The notes under the pieces are model-generated. The model did no database searches and was not told where the DNA came from. It saw only the letters and a list, made by a program, of their open reading frames with translations. A DNA stretch of 64,000 nt from positions 25,067 to 89,066 of the forward strand of contig CAZUMS010000014.1 in NCBI GenBank assembly GCA_964621525.1, given 5' to 3'. Position 1 is the stretch's first letter. Each line of letters begins with the position of its first letter. Positions 8,170 through 16,985 of this stretch are shown one piece after another. The translations under genes and the position numbers were made by a program. This DNA comes from CAZMGV01 sp964621525 [NCBI: uncultured bacterium] (GTDB lineage Bacteria; JAGRBM01).

Positions 8170-9055
8170 GGCCAGCAGTCTCCGGGGATGGCTCTCGGCC
8201 ATCCTGGGCGCAGTATGCCTCGTCCTAGTGTCAGGTAGTGTCACTCGTGCGCTGGCCGAGCCGGTAAAAATCACGGTGGGGGCGCATCTCCTGTCGGTGG
8301 GGCCCATCGAGCGGGATTCCTACTTCGCCGACTATTATGTCTGGTTCCGCTGGAACGGCGATCCCCGGATCAACTCCTTCGAGATCATCAACGGTATTTC
8401 GCCGGGGGACAATTTTCAGGCGGTCCCGATCGAGACCCGGAACAATTCAGACGGAAGCAATCTGGAGATCTACCGTCTGACCGGCCTGTTCAAGCGGTAC
8501 TCGGGCTCCCGCAAGATCGTCGTCCAGATCGAGAACACCGTTCATGAAACCTCCGATGTGGTCTACGAAGGCGTGCAGCCGACGATTGAAGAGACTGCGG
8601 GCGCCAGCGGCTGGACGCTGACGCGCCCTTCCTGGATTCCCAAGGTGCACACGTATCCGACGGCTTTTGGCGAGCCCGGCCGGGATTCGGGGAGTTCGAG
8701 TTATTCCAGGCTTGAGCTCGAAATCCGGCTGATCCCCCGCATGGATGCCTTCCGCGGACTGGGACTCCTTGGGACCGTGCTCGCTTTTGTGCTGGTCGCC
8801 TTTACCGGGCTGCCCAGATTCGACGTTTCCGCCGCCGATTTGTCGATCGGCGCGGGCGGCGTCGCCCTGCTCGTGGGCCTGTCCGGGCTCGCCGGATCGA
8901 CCGGCGCGCTGTGGGCCGGCGTGCTGGGTCTTGCCGCATCGGCCTGTGCCGGGGCCGCCCGCCGGTTCGGATCGAGAGAAATCCAGGCGCTGGTGCTTTA
9001 CGTCGGCTCGCTGGTGCTCGCGGCCTCGGCCGTCATCATGTCCGCCCTGTTCTGA
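8147..9055 (+). CDS. Pentameric ligand-gated ion channel-like membrane protein
   Basis: Signal peptide, then a beta-rich extracellular domain of about 170 residues, then four hydrophobic helices. The pattern resembles bacterial pentameric ligand-gated channels (GLIC/ELIC type): WFRWNGDPRINSF matches the W-x-x-DPRL region. GLFKRYSGSRKIVVQIEN matches the F-x-FPFD-Q-x-L-x-I-x-IE loop region. YSRLELEIRLIPR leads into TM1 as in those channels. There is no Cys-loop, as usual in bacteria. The assignment is from pattern only, and the pore-lining helix is poorly conserved, so a channel function is a hypothesis. Start at ATG 8147 or 8168; both overlap the divergent gene, and neither has a strong SD. 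It runs convergently 58 nt into the next gene. Confidence 0.5.
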   Translation, partial: KQVRFPRMASSLRGWLSAILGAVCLVLVSGSVTRALAEPVKITVGAHLLSVGPIERDSYFADYYVWFRWNGDPRINSFEIINGISPGDNFQAVPIETRNNSDGSNLEIYRLTGLFKRYSGSRKIVVQIENTVHETSDVVYEGVQPTIEETAGASGWTLTRPSWIPKVHTYPTAFGEPGRDSGSSSYSRLELEIRLIPRMDAFRGLGLLGTVLAFVLVAFTGLPRFDVSAADLSIGAGGVALLVGLSGLAGSTGALWAGVLGLAASACAGAARRFGSREIQALVLYVGSLVLAASAVIMSALF

Positions 9056-9990
9056 GCCTTCTTCCGGTTCCGTGTCCGTGACGCCCCCGCCCGGCAGACG
9101 GGCAGGAGCATGCACGCGCTGCAGGCGGTCCGGTCCGGTTTCGCGGGGCAGTCTTTCAGGATTCCCAGCCGGCACAGGGCGAAGTCGTATTTCAGCGGGT
9201 CTTCGGGATCGAGCAGCTTGAGGGATGCCGCGGCCTCTGCCGCTGCGATCCAGTCGTTCGTCGCCCGGTCCGTAAGGCCCAGATACCGGACGATCCGGGA
9301 GAGATGGGCGTCGAGCGGCAGCACAAGCTGGCCGGGGTGGATGAAATCCCAGAGCCCCGTGTCGAGTTCGTCCCGGCGGACCATCCACCGGAGAAAAAGA
9401 TTCATCCGCTTGCAGGCGGAACCATCCGCCGGGTCGCTGAGAAGAAACGGGACGGTCGCACCGCCGGGCAGGGCACCGTCCGGATAGACCGGCGTGCAAT
9501 CGGAGGCGAGCAGGTCCCGCACCCAGCCGGAGAGCGCCGGGCCTATGGTCGAATGGTCTTCACGGTAATGGCGGCGGAAATGGGCGCCGAGCGAGCCGTA
9601 TTTTTCGAACGAGAGTCCCATCCAGTGCAGGAGGAGCAGCACGTCGTCTCCGGAATTGAACCGGTGGCGGAATCCCGACAGCTCGCGTCGCAGCGCCTTC
9701 CGGTCGAAGCCCGCGAGCGTTTCGGCCGGGTGCGGCCCCAGCGGCGCAAGCACCTTCTCGATGGAACCGAAGATGGTCTTCACGTTGCCGTAGGCGAGGG
9801 CGGCCGAGATGAGCGCCACGGCCTCCTTGTCGGCGGGCCGTTCGTACCGGTGAACGTACCGGAGCGGGTCCGACTCCAGGAACTTCGGCGAATGGTATTT
9901 GTCCAGCAGAGGGGCGAGGAACCGGGCCAGCCGATCGGCCCGGGCAGGTCCGATGGCCGGCAGTTCCTGACGGTGGAGGAATTCCTCCAT
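8998..9990 (-). CDS. TIGR02757/DUF2400 family protein
   Basis: Member of the TIGR02757 (DUF2400) family, 330 residues, function not established. Family hallmarks are LISAALAYGNVKTIFGSIEKVL, RFNSGDD, KRMNLFLRWMVR and the DTGLWDFIHPGQLVLPLDAHLSRI segment, which resembles the helix-hairpin-helix core of DNA glycosylases. Near the C-terminus four cysteines have the spacing C-x8-C-x2-C-x5-C, close to the Cx6Cx2Cx5C [4Fe-4S] loop of endonuclease III, so a cluster is plausible. The C-terminal ~20 residues overlap the convergent channel-like gene. Confidence 0.85.
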   Translation of the reverse strand: MEEFLHRQELPAIGPARADRLARFLAPLLDKYHSPKFLESDPLRYVHRYERPADKEAVALISAALAYGNVKTIFGSIEKVLAPLGPHPAETLAGFDRKALRRELSGFRHRFNSGDDVLLLLHWMGLSFEKYGSLGAHFRRHYREDHSTIGPALSGWVRDLLASDCTPVYPDGALPGGATVPFLLSDPADGSACKRMNLFLRWMVRRDELDTGLWDFIHPGQLVLPLDAHLSRIVRYLGLTDRATNDWIAAAEAAASLKLLDPEDPLKYDFALCRLGILKDCPAKPDRTACSACMLLPVCRAGASRTRNRKKAQNRADMMTAEAASTSEPT

Positions 9991-9992
9991 CG

Positions 9993-10505
9993 CTATTCCC
10001 CGTCGTACGTTTCGCCCGGTCCGATGAATGTGCCCTCGGGGGTCCGCTCAGCCACCCGGACCTCCACGATGGCGTTCCGGTTCAGCGGACCGTGGAGGTG
10101 GGGGAATATCTTCCGGAGGTCCTCGTACTTCACGGGCGCCGTCACGAGGGTTCGGTCCACCGTGAGCACGAGATAAGGCCTTGGATCGTCCCGGTAGTAC
10201 CGGTTCCCGGCCGCCATCAGCTCGGCTTCCGGCCCCGTGAAATGAATGAAGCCTTCCTCGTAGTACCTTTCGCTGATGTAGGGCTCGCCGGGGCCGAATC
10301 TGAGGTAGTGAGGCTCCGGGGCCAGGTGGTACATGAGGCCGCCGTTCCCTTCCGCCCGTTCAGGCGTCTGCTCGCGGACCGCCTTGCGGTTGTCCGCCCT
10401 CCGGTAGTCGAAGGGCGAACGGTGCGCTCCGGCACCGGAGCGGTGGGCCTTCAGGACCTGCGGGCGGCGGGGGAGCCGTGCGGCTGGTTTTTTCGGCTTC
10501 GGCAT
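9993..10505 (-). CDS. DUF952 domain protein
   Basis: Small cytosolic protein; the C-terminal ~110 residues carry the DUF952 pattern: MYHLAPEP, EEGFIHFTG, ANRYY-like GNRYYRDD, and FPHLHGPLNRNAIVEV. The DUF952 fold has been compared with ADP-ribosyltransferase-like folds, but no activity is known. A basic, low-complexity N-terminal extension (KPKKPAARLPRR) precedes the domain. The ATG at 10505 avoids overlap with the MFS gene upstream, which ends 10 nt earlier. The following TIGR02757 gene starts 2 nt after its stop, so MFS-DUF952-TIGR02757 are likely cotranscribed. Confidence 0.75.
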   Translation of the reverse strand: MPKPKKPAARLPRRPQVLKAHRSGAGAHRSPFDYRRADNRKAVREQTPERAEGNGGLMYHLAPEPHYLRFGPGEPYISERYYEEGFIHFTGPEAELMAAGNRYYRDDPRPYLVLTVDRTLVTAPVKYEDLRKIFPHLHGPLNRNAIVEVRVAERTPEGTFIGPGETYDGE

Positions 10506-10515
10506 GACGGGGACA

Positions 10516-11733
10516 TTATGCCGGACTGCCGCCGCCGGGGGAAGCGCGCCGCTCGCCGATGGCGAAGATGACATTGCCGGCGAAGAGCAGGGCGGCCACC
10601 GAGAGGAACATGACCGGATACCCGGCCGCCTCGGCAACGAGTCCGAACACAACCGGCGACAGCGTGCCGCCGATGCACCAGGCGAGTACGAACCAGCCGT
10701 TCACGCGCCCCGCCCACCGTGGGTCCCCCATCCGCTGGACGGCGAGGGCGTTCAGGACCGGATTCACAAACGTGACGCCAATGCCGAAACCAGCTCCTGC
10801 AAGGAGCAGATGCCAGGGCTCGGATACGAGCGGCATCAGGGCGATGGACAGGATGTAGAACACCATTGTCGAATGGATCGCCGCCGACGGGCCGAACCGT
10901 CCCGGCACCCCGCCAAACAGCAGCCGGAGCAGGATGGCCATGACCGGGTAGGCGATGAAGAACTCGCCGCCGGATACAAGGCCCTTCGTCCGGACAAATA
11001 CCAGCACGAACGTTGCAACGGCGGTGTAGCTGCCCACCTCGATCAGGTTGAGGGTGAGCAGCGGGAGCAGGTTCTTCTCCTTTATCACCTGCAGGGAGGA
11101 GGCTTCTCCGGGGCCGTCTCCGGAGCCGGGCTCCCGGGGCGCCGGCCTGTGGATGTCGGTCATCGACAGGAAGACTACGGCGGCGACGAGGGAAACGGCT
11201 GCGGCCGTGTAGCTGAAGGCGGCGAAACCATGGTGCCGGTAGAGCCATTCCCCCAGCACGGGACCCGAAATATGCATGACGAGGGCGCAGACACCGGTCA
11301 GCAGGAACACCCTCGGGATGTCCTTCGCCGGGGCGCGGTCCACCTGCATGGCGACCGCCGCCGTATAGGCGACGATGAAGCCGGTTCCGAGCAGGCACCG
11401 GAGGGCGTAAACCACCCACGAGATTTCCGTCACCCGGGCGAGCCCCACCGCAGCAGCCGCCATGGCAATGGCTCCGGCGGCGGCGAACGGCTTCCTGCCG
11501 ATGCGGTCCAGCCAGTGACCCACGGGCAGGATCAGCACGATGGCCGCCCAGCCCCACATGCTCATGATCCGGCCGATCTCGTCGCGACCGGCGCCGATGT
11601 CCTCCAGGTGCCGGGGGAGTACGAAAAAGCCGATGAACGAGAAGACGATGAGAAAAATGCCCGTCATGGACGGCGCGAGGCGCCGCCAGGAGAGTTCATC
11701 GCCAGGGGCTTCGGAGGTCAGCCGGGAGGCCAC
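10516..11733 (-). CDS. MFS transporter
   Basis: Major facilitator superfamily transporter with 12 predicted transmembrane segments over 405 residues. The loop between TM2 and TM3 carries the MFS motif as GHWLDRIGRKP, preceded by IMSMWGWAAIVLILPV. The first helix begins at about residue 22 (MTGIFLIVFSFIGFFVLP). There is no substrate clue; neighbours are a HIT protein, DUF952 and TIGR02757. The start overlaps the end of the HIT gene by 16 nt. Confidence 0.85.
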   Translation of the reverse strand: MASRLTSEAPGDELSWRRLAPSMTGIFLIVFSFIGFFVLPRHLEDIGAGRDEIGRIMSMWGWAAIVLILPVGHWLDRIGRKPFAAAGAIAMAAAAVGLARVTEISWVVYALRCLLGTGFIVAYTAAVAMQVDRAPAKDIPRVFLLTGVCALVMHISGPVLGEWLYRHHGFAAFSYTAAAVSLVAAVVFLSMTDIHRPAPREPGSGDGPGEASSLQVIKEKNLLPLLTLNLIEVGSYTAVATFVLVFVRTKGLVSGGEFFIAYPVMAILLRLLFGGVPGRFGPSAAIHSTMVFYILSIALMPLVSEPWHLLLAGAGFGIGVTFVNPVLNALAVQRMGDPRWAGRVNGWFVLAWCIGGTLSPVVFGLVAEAAGYPVMFLSVAALLFAGNVIFAIGERRASPGGGSPA

Positions 11734-12065
11734 TGGAGCGACCGGCCGCCGATGACGTGGAAGTGAAGGTGGAAAACCGTCTGGCCGCCGTTCTCGCGGA
11801 TGTTGTTCACGACCCGGAATCCCTTTTCGGAGATTCCGGTCTGCTTCGCCAGCTCGCCGGCCTTGATCAGAAGTTCACCGGCGAGCGCGGCATCCTCGGG
11901 CGGGAGGTCCGTAAGCGTCGGGATGTGCTTCCGGGGAATCACGAGGAAGTGCACCGGCCCCTGCGGATTAATGTCGTGGAAGGCGATGCACTTCTCGTCT
12001 TCGTACAGGATCTTTGCCGGAATTTCGCGCTTCACGATCCTGCAGAACAGGCAGTTTGCAGACAT
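11718..12065 (-). CDS. HIT family protein (HINT-type)
   Basis: Histidine-triad nucleotide hydrolase/transferase of 115 residues. The catalytic H-x-H-x-H is seen in VFHLHFHVIGG, and the N-terminal CLFCRIVKREIPAKILYED is typical of HINT1-type phosphoramidases, with a zinc-type CxxC pair. The ATG at 12065 fits the family N-terminus (MSANCLFC) and has GGAAAG 8 nt upstream, so the longer open frame to 12179 is rejected. It heads the minus-strand run into the MFS gene. Confidence 0.9.
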   Translation of the reverse strand: MSANCLFCRIVKREIPAKILYEDEKCIAFHDINPQGPVHFLVIPRKHIPTLTDLPPEDAALAGELLIKAGELAKQTGISEKGFRVVNNIRENGGQTVFHLHFHVIGGRSLQWPPG

Positions 12066-12372
12066 ACCGAACACTTTCCGCTGGGTCCGGCGGATTGCCG
12101 CCACAAGACTGTAAAGGGGCTGCCGGACGCTCATCTTTCCCCGCGCCGGTTTATAGGGTGGACCGGCCGTACGGTTCAACTGGACTCCCGTCGCAGCCGT
12201 CGCTCAAAGAGGGCAAAAAATTAAATAAAAACAGGTAGTTAAGCGATATATGGGCGGTTCTTTCCGGTGCCCGACACTTGCGCTCCGGATGTGCTAGGTT
12301 TTCCGTCGCCCGCCGGAGCGTCGTGACCGCTTCAGAGCCCCGGCCGTGCGAACTCTCGGGAACGGAAGCAGC
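12066..12372. other. Divergent intergenic region
   Basis: 307 bp between the divergent HIT and tldD genes. A notably AT-rich stretch lies at about 12216-12245, in an otherwise GC-rich setting, and could hold the promoter(s). The tldD side ends with GGAACGGAAG before the ATG. I see no gene, RNA or clear repeat. Confidence 0.4.
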
Positions 12373-13764
12373 ATGATCAAGGACGTGATCGCCAAGAAGA
12401 TACTGGCCGCCGCGCTGGCCAAGGGTGGCGAATTCGCCGACATCTTCATGGAAAGCCGCCGCGCCTCGACGCTCTCGTTCGAGGACGGCCGGCTGGACAA
12501 CCTGCTGTCCGGGCAGGACGTGGGCTGCGGTATCCGGCTGATCCGCAACCGCCGCGAAGTCTACGCCTATACCAACGATCTTTCCGACAAGAACCTTGTC
12601 GAGATCGCCTCTTTCGTCGCTTCGGAAGGGGCGAACGGGGCACCAGCAGAAAAGCGCACCTTCAGTTTCAAGAAGTCCCGGCCTGCGTTCGTGAACAAGA
12701 TCGCCCGCAAGCCGTCCACCGTCGCGGTGGCCAAGAAGCTGGGCCTGCTCCAGAGCGCCGACCGGGCGGCGCGCATCGCCCCCAGCGTCCGGCAGGTGAA
12801 GGTGCTGCTCCGCGACCTGAATCAGGACGTTACGGTCATCAATTCCCTTGGCGAGTGGGCGCAGGACACCCGTACCCATGTGCTGTTCTCCGTCCAGGTG
12901 GTCGGTGAAAAGGGCGGCCTGCTCCAGACGGCATACGAACCGGCGGGCGGCACGGTCGGTTTCGAGCTGTTCGACCGGGTTCCGCCCGAGCACGTCGCCC
13001 GCACGGCGGCCGAACGGGCGCTCCGCAATCTCGATGCCCGCCCGATCCGGGGCGGCCGGATGACGGTCGTGATGGCGTCGGAAGCCGGCGGTACGATGAT
13101 TCACGAGGCGATCGGCCACGGACTCGAAGCCGACCTCGCCAACGAGGGGCTCTCCGTCTACGGCGGAAAGACCGGCCAGAAGGTTGCGAGCGAGCTCATC
13201 ACGGTGATCGACGACGCGACGATTCCGAACAAGCGCGGCAGCTATTCCTTCGACGACGAAGGTACGAAGTCCGGAAAGACCGTACTGGTCGAGAACGGCG
13301 TGCTGAAGCGCTACCTGTCGTCACGGCTCACCTCCATGAAGGACGGCAGCCAGTCCACCGGCAACGGCCGCCGCCAGTGCTACGAATACCTGCCGATGGT
13401 CCGCATGACGAACACCTGCATCGCCGCCGGGAAGGACAATCCCGAGGACATCGTGAAGTCGGTGGACAGGGGGCTGCTCGTGACCCGCATGGGCGGCGGC
13501 CAGGTGAACACCGTGAACGGGGACTTCGTGTTCGAGGTTTCCGAGGGCTACCTGATCGAGGGCGGCCGCCGCGGCGCGCCCGTGCGCGGGGCCACGCTCA
13601 CCGGAAACGGCCCCCGGATTCTCCGCGAGATCGACCGCGTGGGAAGCGATCTCGGTTTCGGAATCGGCACCTGCGGCAAGAACGGGCAGGGCGTACCCGT
13701 TTCCGATGCGCAGCCCACGATCCGGATACCCGAGATCATCGTGGGCGGCGAGCTCACCGCCTGA
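12373..13764 (+). CDS. tldD: TldD-type metallopeptidase
   Basis: TldD/PmbA-family zinc peptidase, 463 residues; TldD and TldE form a heterodimer that trims unfolded or ribosomally made peptides. The zinc motif HEAIGH lies at residue 244, followed by GLEADL and the C-terminal GFGIGTCGKNGQGVPVS signature specific to TldD. The ATG at 12373, with GGAAG upstream, gives the MIKDVIAKKIL start; an ATG at 12346 is possible. No TldE (PmbA) gene is adjacent. The stop is followed 3 nt later by rsgA, so the two are probably cotranscribed. Confidence 0.9.
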   Translation: MIKDVIAKKILAAALAKGGEFADIFMESRRASTLSFEDGRLDNLLSGQDVGCGIRLIRNRREVYAYTNDLSDKNLVEIASFVASEGANGAPAEKRTFSFKKSRPAFVNKIARKPSTVAVAKKLGLLQSADRAARIAPSVRQVKVLLRDLNQDVTVINSLGEWAQDTRTHVLFSVQVVGEKGGLLQTAYEPAGGTVGFELFDRVPPEHVARTAAERALRNLDARPIRGGRMTVVMASEAGGTMIHEAIGHGLEADLANEGLSVYGGKTGQKVASELITVIDDATIPNKRGSYSFDDEGTKSGKTVLVENGVLKRYLSSRLTSMKDGSQSTGNGRRQCYEYLPMVRMTNTCIAAGKDNPEDIVKSVDRGLLVTRMGGGQVNTVNGDFVFEVSEGYLIEGGRRGAPVRGATLTGNGPRILREIDRVGSDLGFGIGTCGKNGQGVPVSDAQPTIRIPEIIVGGELTA

Positions 13765-13767
13765 GCC

Positions 13768-14871
13768 GTGAACCGCTCCGGCTTTTCCCCCGAATTCGAA
13801 GCCAGGTTCAGAGAAGTTGCCGCCCGTTTCCCGGATGTCAGTCTCGTTCCGCTCCGCATCGTGCGGGAGAACCGCGGCCAGTACGTCGCGCTTCCGCTGC
13901 CGGAAGCAGGTAACGAAAACGCCGGCGCCGTGAAGGCCGAGGTCACGGGGAAATTCCGTCACGATGCTCCGGGCAAATCGGCTTTCCCTGCCGTGGGCGA
14001 CTGGGTCGCCGCCGAGCGGCTTTCGGGCGGAGTGGCGCTGATCCATGCCGTGCTTCCCCGGAGCAGCCGTTTCGCCCGGCGGGCTCCCGGCGAAGGGGAT
14101 GAAGAACAGGTCGTCGCCGCCAACGTAGATACCCTGCTGGTCGTCTGCGGTCTGGACGGCGACTTCAACATTCGCCGGATCGAGCGGTATCTCTCGCTCG
14201 CCCGGGATAGCGGCGCGGTTCCCGTCATCGTGCTGAACAAGACGGATCTGGGGGACGGCGTTTCCGGAAAGATCTCGGCCGTCGAGGCGGCCGCCGGGGG
14301 TGCAGCCGTCCATGCGCTTTCCGCCCGTACGGGCGAGGGAATCGCCGCGCTGGATCCGTACCTGGAACCGGACCGGACCGTGGCCCTTGTGGGCTCGTCA
14401 GGCGCGGGGAAATCGACGCTGGTGAACCGGCTGCTGGGACTCGAACGGCAGAAAACCGGCGAGGTCCGCGACGACGACAGCCGCGGCCGCCACACGACGA
14501 CGCACCGCGAGCTGATCGCCCTGCCGGGCGGCGCACTGCTGATCGACACTCCCGGCATGCGTGAGCTCCAGCTCTGGGGCGGCGAGGAGTCACTGGCGGG
14601 CGGTTTCCCCGAGATCGAGGAACTGGCGGCGTCGTGCCGGTTCCGGGACTGCACCCATGAGAAGGAACCCGGCTGCGCCGTGAAGAGTGCGCTAGAGAGC
14701 GGCGGGCTCGACCAGAACCGTTACCGGAGCTATCTGAAACTCCGGCGCGAGCTGGCCGCACTCGAGCGCCGCCGTGCCGATGCTCCCGGTTACGAAAAGC
14801 GGGCGGCAAAGGCTGCCGGAAAGCAGATCGCCCGGCGGATCAAGGATTTCTACAAGGATCAGGACAGCTGA
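13768..14871 (+). CDS. rsgA: Ribosome small-subunit GTPase RsgA
   Basis: Circularly permuted GTPase for 30S subunit maturation, 367 residues. An N-terminal OB-fold (about 40-110) is followed by the permuted G motifs: NKTDL (G4), SARTG (G5), GSSGAGKST (G1), a TTTHRE switch (G2) and DTPGMREL (G3). The C-terminal zinc knuckle is C-x5-C-x-H-x5-C in CRFRDCTHEKEPGC. GTG start. It is convergent with the AtuA-like gene 6 bp downstream. Confidence 0.93.
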   Translation: MNRSGFSPEFEARFREVAARFPDVSLVPLRIVRENRGQYVALPLPEAGNENAGAVKAEVTGKFRHDAPGKSAFPAVGDWVAAERLSGGVALIHAVLPRSSRFARRAPGEGDEEQVVAANVDTLLVVCGLDGDFNIRRIERYLSLARDSGAVPVIVLNKTDLGDGVSGKISAVEAAAGGAAVHALSARTGEGIAALDPYLEPDRTVALVGSSGAGKSTLVNRLLGLERQKTGEVRDDDSRGRHTTTHRELIALPGGALLIDTPGMRELQLWGGEESLAGGFPEIEELAASCRFRDCTHEKEPGCAVKSALESGGLDQNRYRSYLKLRRELAALERRRADAPGYEKRAAKAAGKQIARRIKDFYKDQDS

Positions 14872-14877
14872 ACGCGG

Positions 14878-16644
14878 TCAGTCCGGTTTCACCACGATGC
14901 TGGCCGGCAGTTCGACCACCTTCGCCCGCAGGTATTCTCCGAGGGTTTTCGCCTGCGGGTCCATGCGGGTCGAGGAAGCCACACCGTCGCCCAGAATGCC
15001 CCGGATGTAGAAGTTGAGGGCATTCAGGTTCGGGAACTCGTACCGTTCCACCACAAAGGGCTTCGTGTCGGGCAGGATTTCCTTCAGCCGGTCCTCGGTC
15101 AGGAATTCCTTGAGGAACGCAAACCCTTCGGGGCTCTTCGACCAGATGCCGACATTGGCGTTTCCGCCCTTGTCGCCGGAGCGGGTGGCGAAGGCACGGC
15201 CCAGGGGCTTTTTCACTTTCGCGCCGCCAGGCACCGGCGGGACGTTCATGGCCAGCGGCTTCACCTCGGGGAAGCTGGACGGTGTCTGCACCGCCTCGAT
15301 GTTCAGTTCCTCGCCGCCCACGAACACCTTCTGCCGGATCTTGTCGCTCGAGACGAGCGCCGGCCAGTAAACGACCGTCGGCATCTCGTCGCCCGGCGGG
15401 GCGGTCATGGTGAACCCGGGGACGCTGGCCAGCGCCTGCTCCACGACCTTGGAGGAGAAAGCCTTCCCGACCTTCTTCGGGTTCGGGTCGATGACGGTGA
15501 TCCGGAGATAGGCGAAAGCCATCTCGTTCGTCTCCGGATTGTCGTGGTTCGTCTTCATCAGCTGGACCTTGACGGTCTGGTACTGTTCACGGCCGCCCAC
15601 GGCATGGAAGAACGACTCCTCGATGATCTTCGCCTTTTTCTCGATGTCGAGGCCGGTAAGCAGCACGGTCATCTGGTTGCGGTAAGGCCCCAGGGTATTC
15701 ACGCAGACTTTCGTGGTCGAAGGCGGCGGCTCGCCCCTGGTGCCCTCGACCCTCACGCGGTCCGGGCCTTCCTGCGAGATCTTCATGGTATCGAACCGGG
15801 CGATGACGTCAGGGTTGAAATATTTCGGCCCCTGGATTTCATAGAGGAGCTGCGCCTTCACCGTATCGACGGAGACGAGGCCGCCCGTTCCGGGGTGCTT
15901 GCTGATGACGAACGAGCCGTCGGCGTACATTTCGCAGAGGGGGAAACCCACGTTGATGTAGGAGGGCACTTCGTCGATGAACGAATAGTTGCCGCCCGTC
16001 GCCTGAGCGCCGCATTCGATGATGTGTCCGGCGGCGACCGCGCCCGCCAGTTTGTCCCAGTCGTCGCGCTTCCAGCCGAACCGCCAGGCGGCCGGGCCGA
16101 CGACGACGGCGGCGTCGGTGACGCGGCCCGTAATGACGATATCGGCACCGCGCTTCAGCGCCTCGGCGATGCCCCAGCCGCCGAGGTAGGCGTTCGCCGT
16201 GACCGTGTTCACCCTGGCGTCCTTGAGCGAGCCGCCCTTGTCCATGTGGGTGAGCGTTTCGCCCTGCGCGTAGAGTTCCGGCAGGCGGCGGATCAGGTCG
16301 TCGCCTTCGACGAACGCGATTTTGGGTTTCAGGCCGAGTTTCTGCGCCATGGCATCGAGCTCTTCGGCCATGCCCCGGGGGTTCAGGCCGCCCGCGTTCG
16401 TGACGACGCGGATCTTCTTTTCGAGACACTCGCCCATGACCTCTTCCATCTGCTTGAGGAAGGTGCCGGCATAGCCCGCCTTGGGATTCTTGATCTTGTT
16501 CCTGAACAGGATCGCCATGGTGAGCTCGGCGAGGTAGTCGCCCGTGAGGACGTCGATGGGGCCGCCCTGGACCATCTCCTTTGCGGCCGAGAGCCGGTCT
16601 CCGTAGAAGCCGCTGCAGTTGGCGATAATCAGTTTTTCCGTCAT
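14878..16644 (-). CDS. AtuA/DUF1446 family protein
   Basis: Full-length (588 residues) member of the acyclic terpene utilisation AtuA family (DUF1446). The N-terminal domain (about 1-450) shows IANCSGFYGDRLSAAKEM, TNAGGLNPRG and ITGRVTDAAVVVGPAAWRFGW. The C-terminal AtuA-like ferredoxin-fold domain (about 475-585) shows FATRSGDKGGNANVGI. In Pseudomonas, AtuA belongs to the citronellol/geraniol catabolic cluster, but no other atu gene is present here, so the substrate may be a different branched acyl compound. A 14-bp palindrome lies 51 bp upstream of the start. The gene appears to be monocistronic. Confidence 0.85.
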   Translation of the reverse strand: MTEKLIIANCSGFYGDRLSAAKEMVQGGPIDVLTGDYLAELTMAILFRNKIKNPKAGYAGTFLKQMEEVMGECLEKKIRVVTNAGGLNPRGMAEELDAMAQKLGLKPKIAFVEGDDLIRRLPELYAQGETLTHMDKGGSLKDARVNTVTANAYLGGWGIAEALKRGADIVITGRVTDAAVVVGPAAWRFGWKRDDWDKLAGAVAAGHIIECGAQATGGNYSFIDEVPSYINVGFPLCEMYADGSFVISKHPGTGGLVSVDTVKAQLLYEIQGPKYFNPDVIARFDTMKISQEGPDRVRVEGTRGEPPPSTTKVCVNTLGPYRNQMTVLLTGLDIEKKAKIIEESFFHAVGGREQYQTVKVQLMKTNHDNPETNEMAFAYLRITVIDPNPKKVGKAFSSKVVEQALASVPGFTMTAPPGDEMPTVVYWPALVSSDKIRQKVFVGGEELNIEAVQTPSSFPEVKPLAMNVPPVPGGAKVKKPLGRAFATRSGDKGGNANVGIWSKSPEGFAFLKEFLTEDRLKEILPDTKPFVVERYEFPNLNALNFYIRGILGDGVASSTRMDPQAKTLGEYLRAKVVELPASIVVKPD

Positions 16645-16694
16645 GGCGTATACATCCTCCGGCCATCCGGGAATTCCGGCCCGCTGCCGGAAAA

Positions 16695-16708
16695 TGAATG
16701 GCCATTCA
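16695..16708. promoter_or_regulatory. 14-bp perfect palindrome upstream of the AtuA-like gene
   Basis: TGAATGGCCATTCA is a perfect inverted repeat 51 bp upstream of the AtuA-like start. TGAATG half-sites are known from FadR/TetR-type regulators of acyl-CoA catabolism (for example the TGAATGA half-site of Bacillus FadR), which suits a catabolic gene. The regulator is not in the window. Confidence 0.5.
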
Positions 16709-16957
16709 GTCAGGATGTACTACCGGTGGATGCACGAGGGCAAGGGCGGGTACGTGTGAAATCACGCGGATGCTGAACAACACTCAGTCTTCGTGTGCGG
16801 TTTACCCCTGTGCGGGCCGGAGAAACCGGGGCGGAGCCGGGCAACTGCACCTTGTCGTAATAGAAGCATCCGGCAGAGATCTTGGTCTGGAGTCTCCTGT
16901 TTAGGACTGCGGACTGGATCGTGGTGAAGACAGGCCGGCATCTTCCCCCACATAAAG

Positions 16958-16985
16958 CGGCCCCCGGTCACCTGGCCGGGGGCCG
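16958..16985. terminator. Strong GC hairpin
   Basis: A perfect 10-bp stem, CGGCCCCCGG with CCGGGGGCCG, around an 8-nt loop. There is no T-run on the + side and only CTTTAT on the - side, so it may be a structured RNA element or a weak terminator rather than a classical one. Confidence 0.35.
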
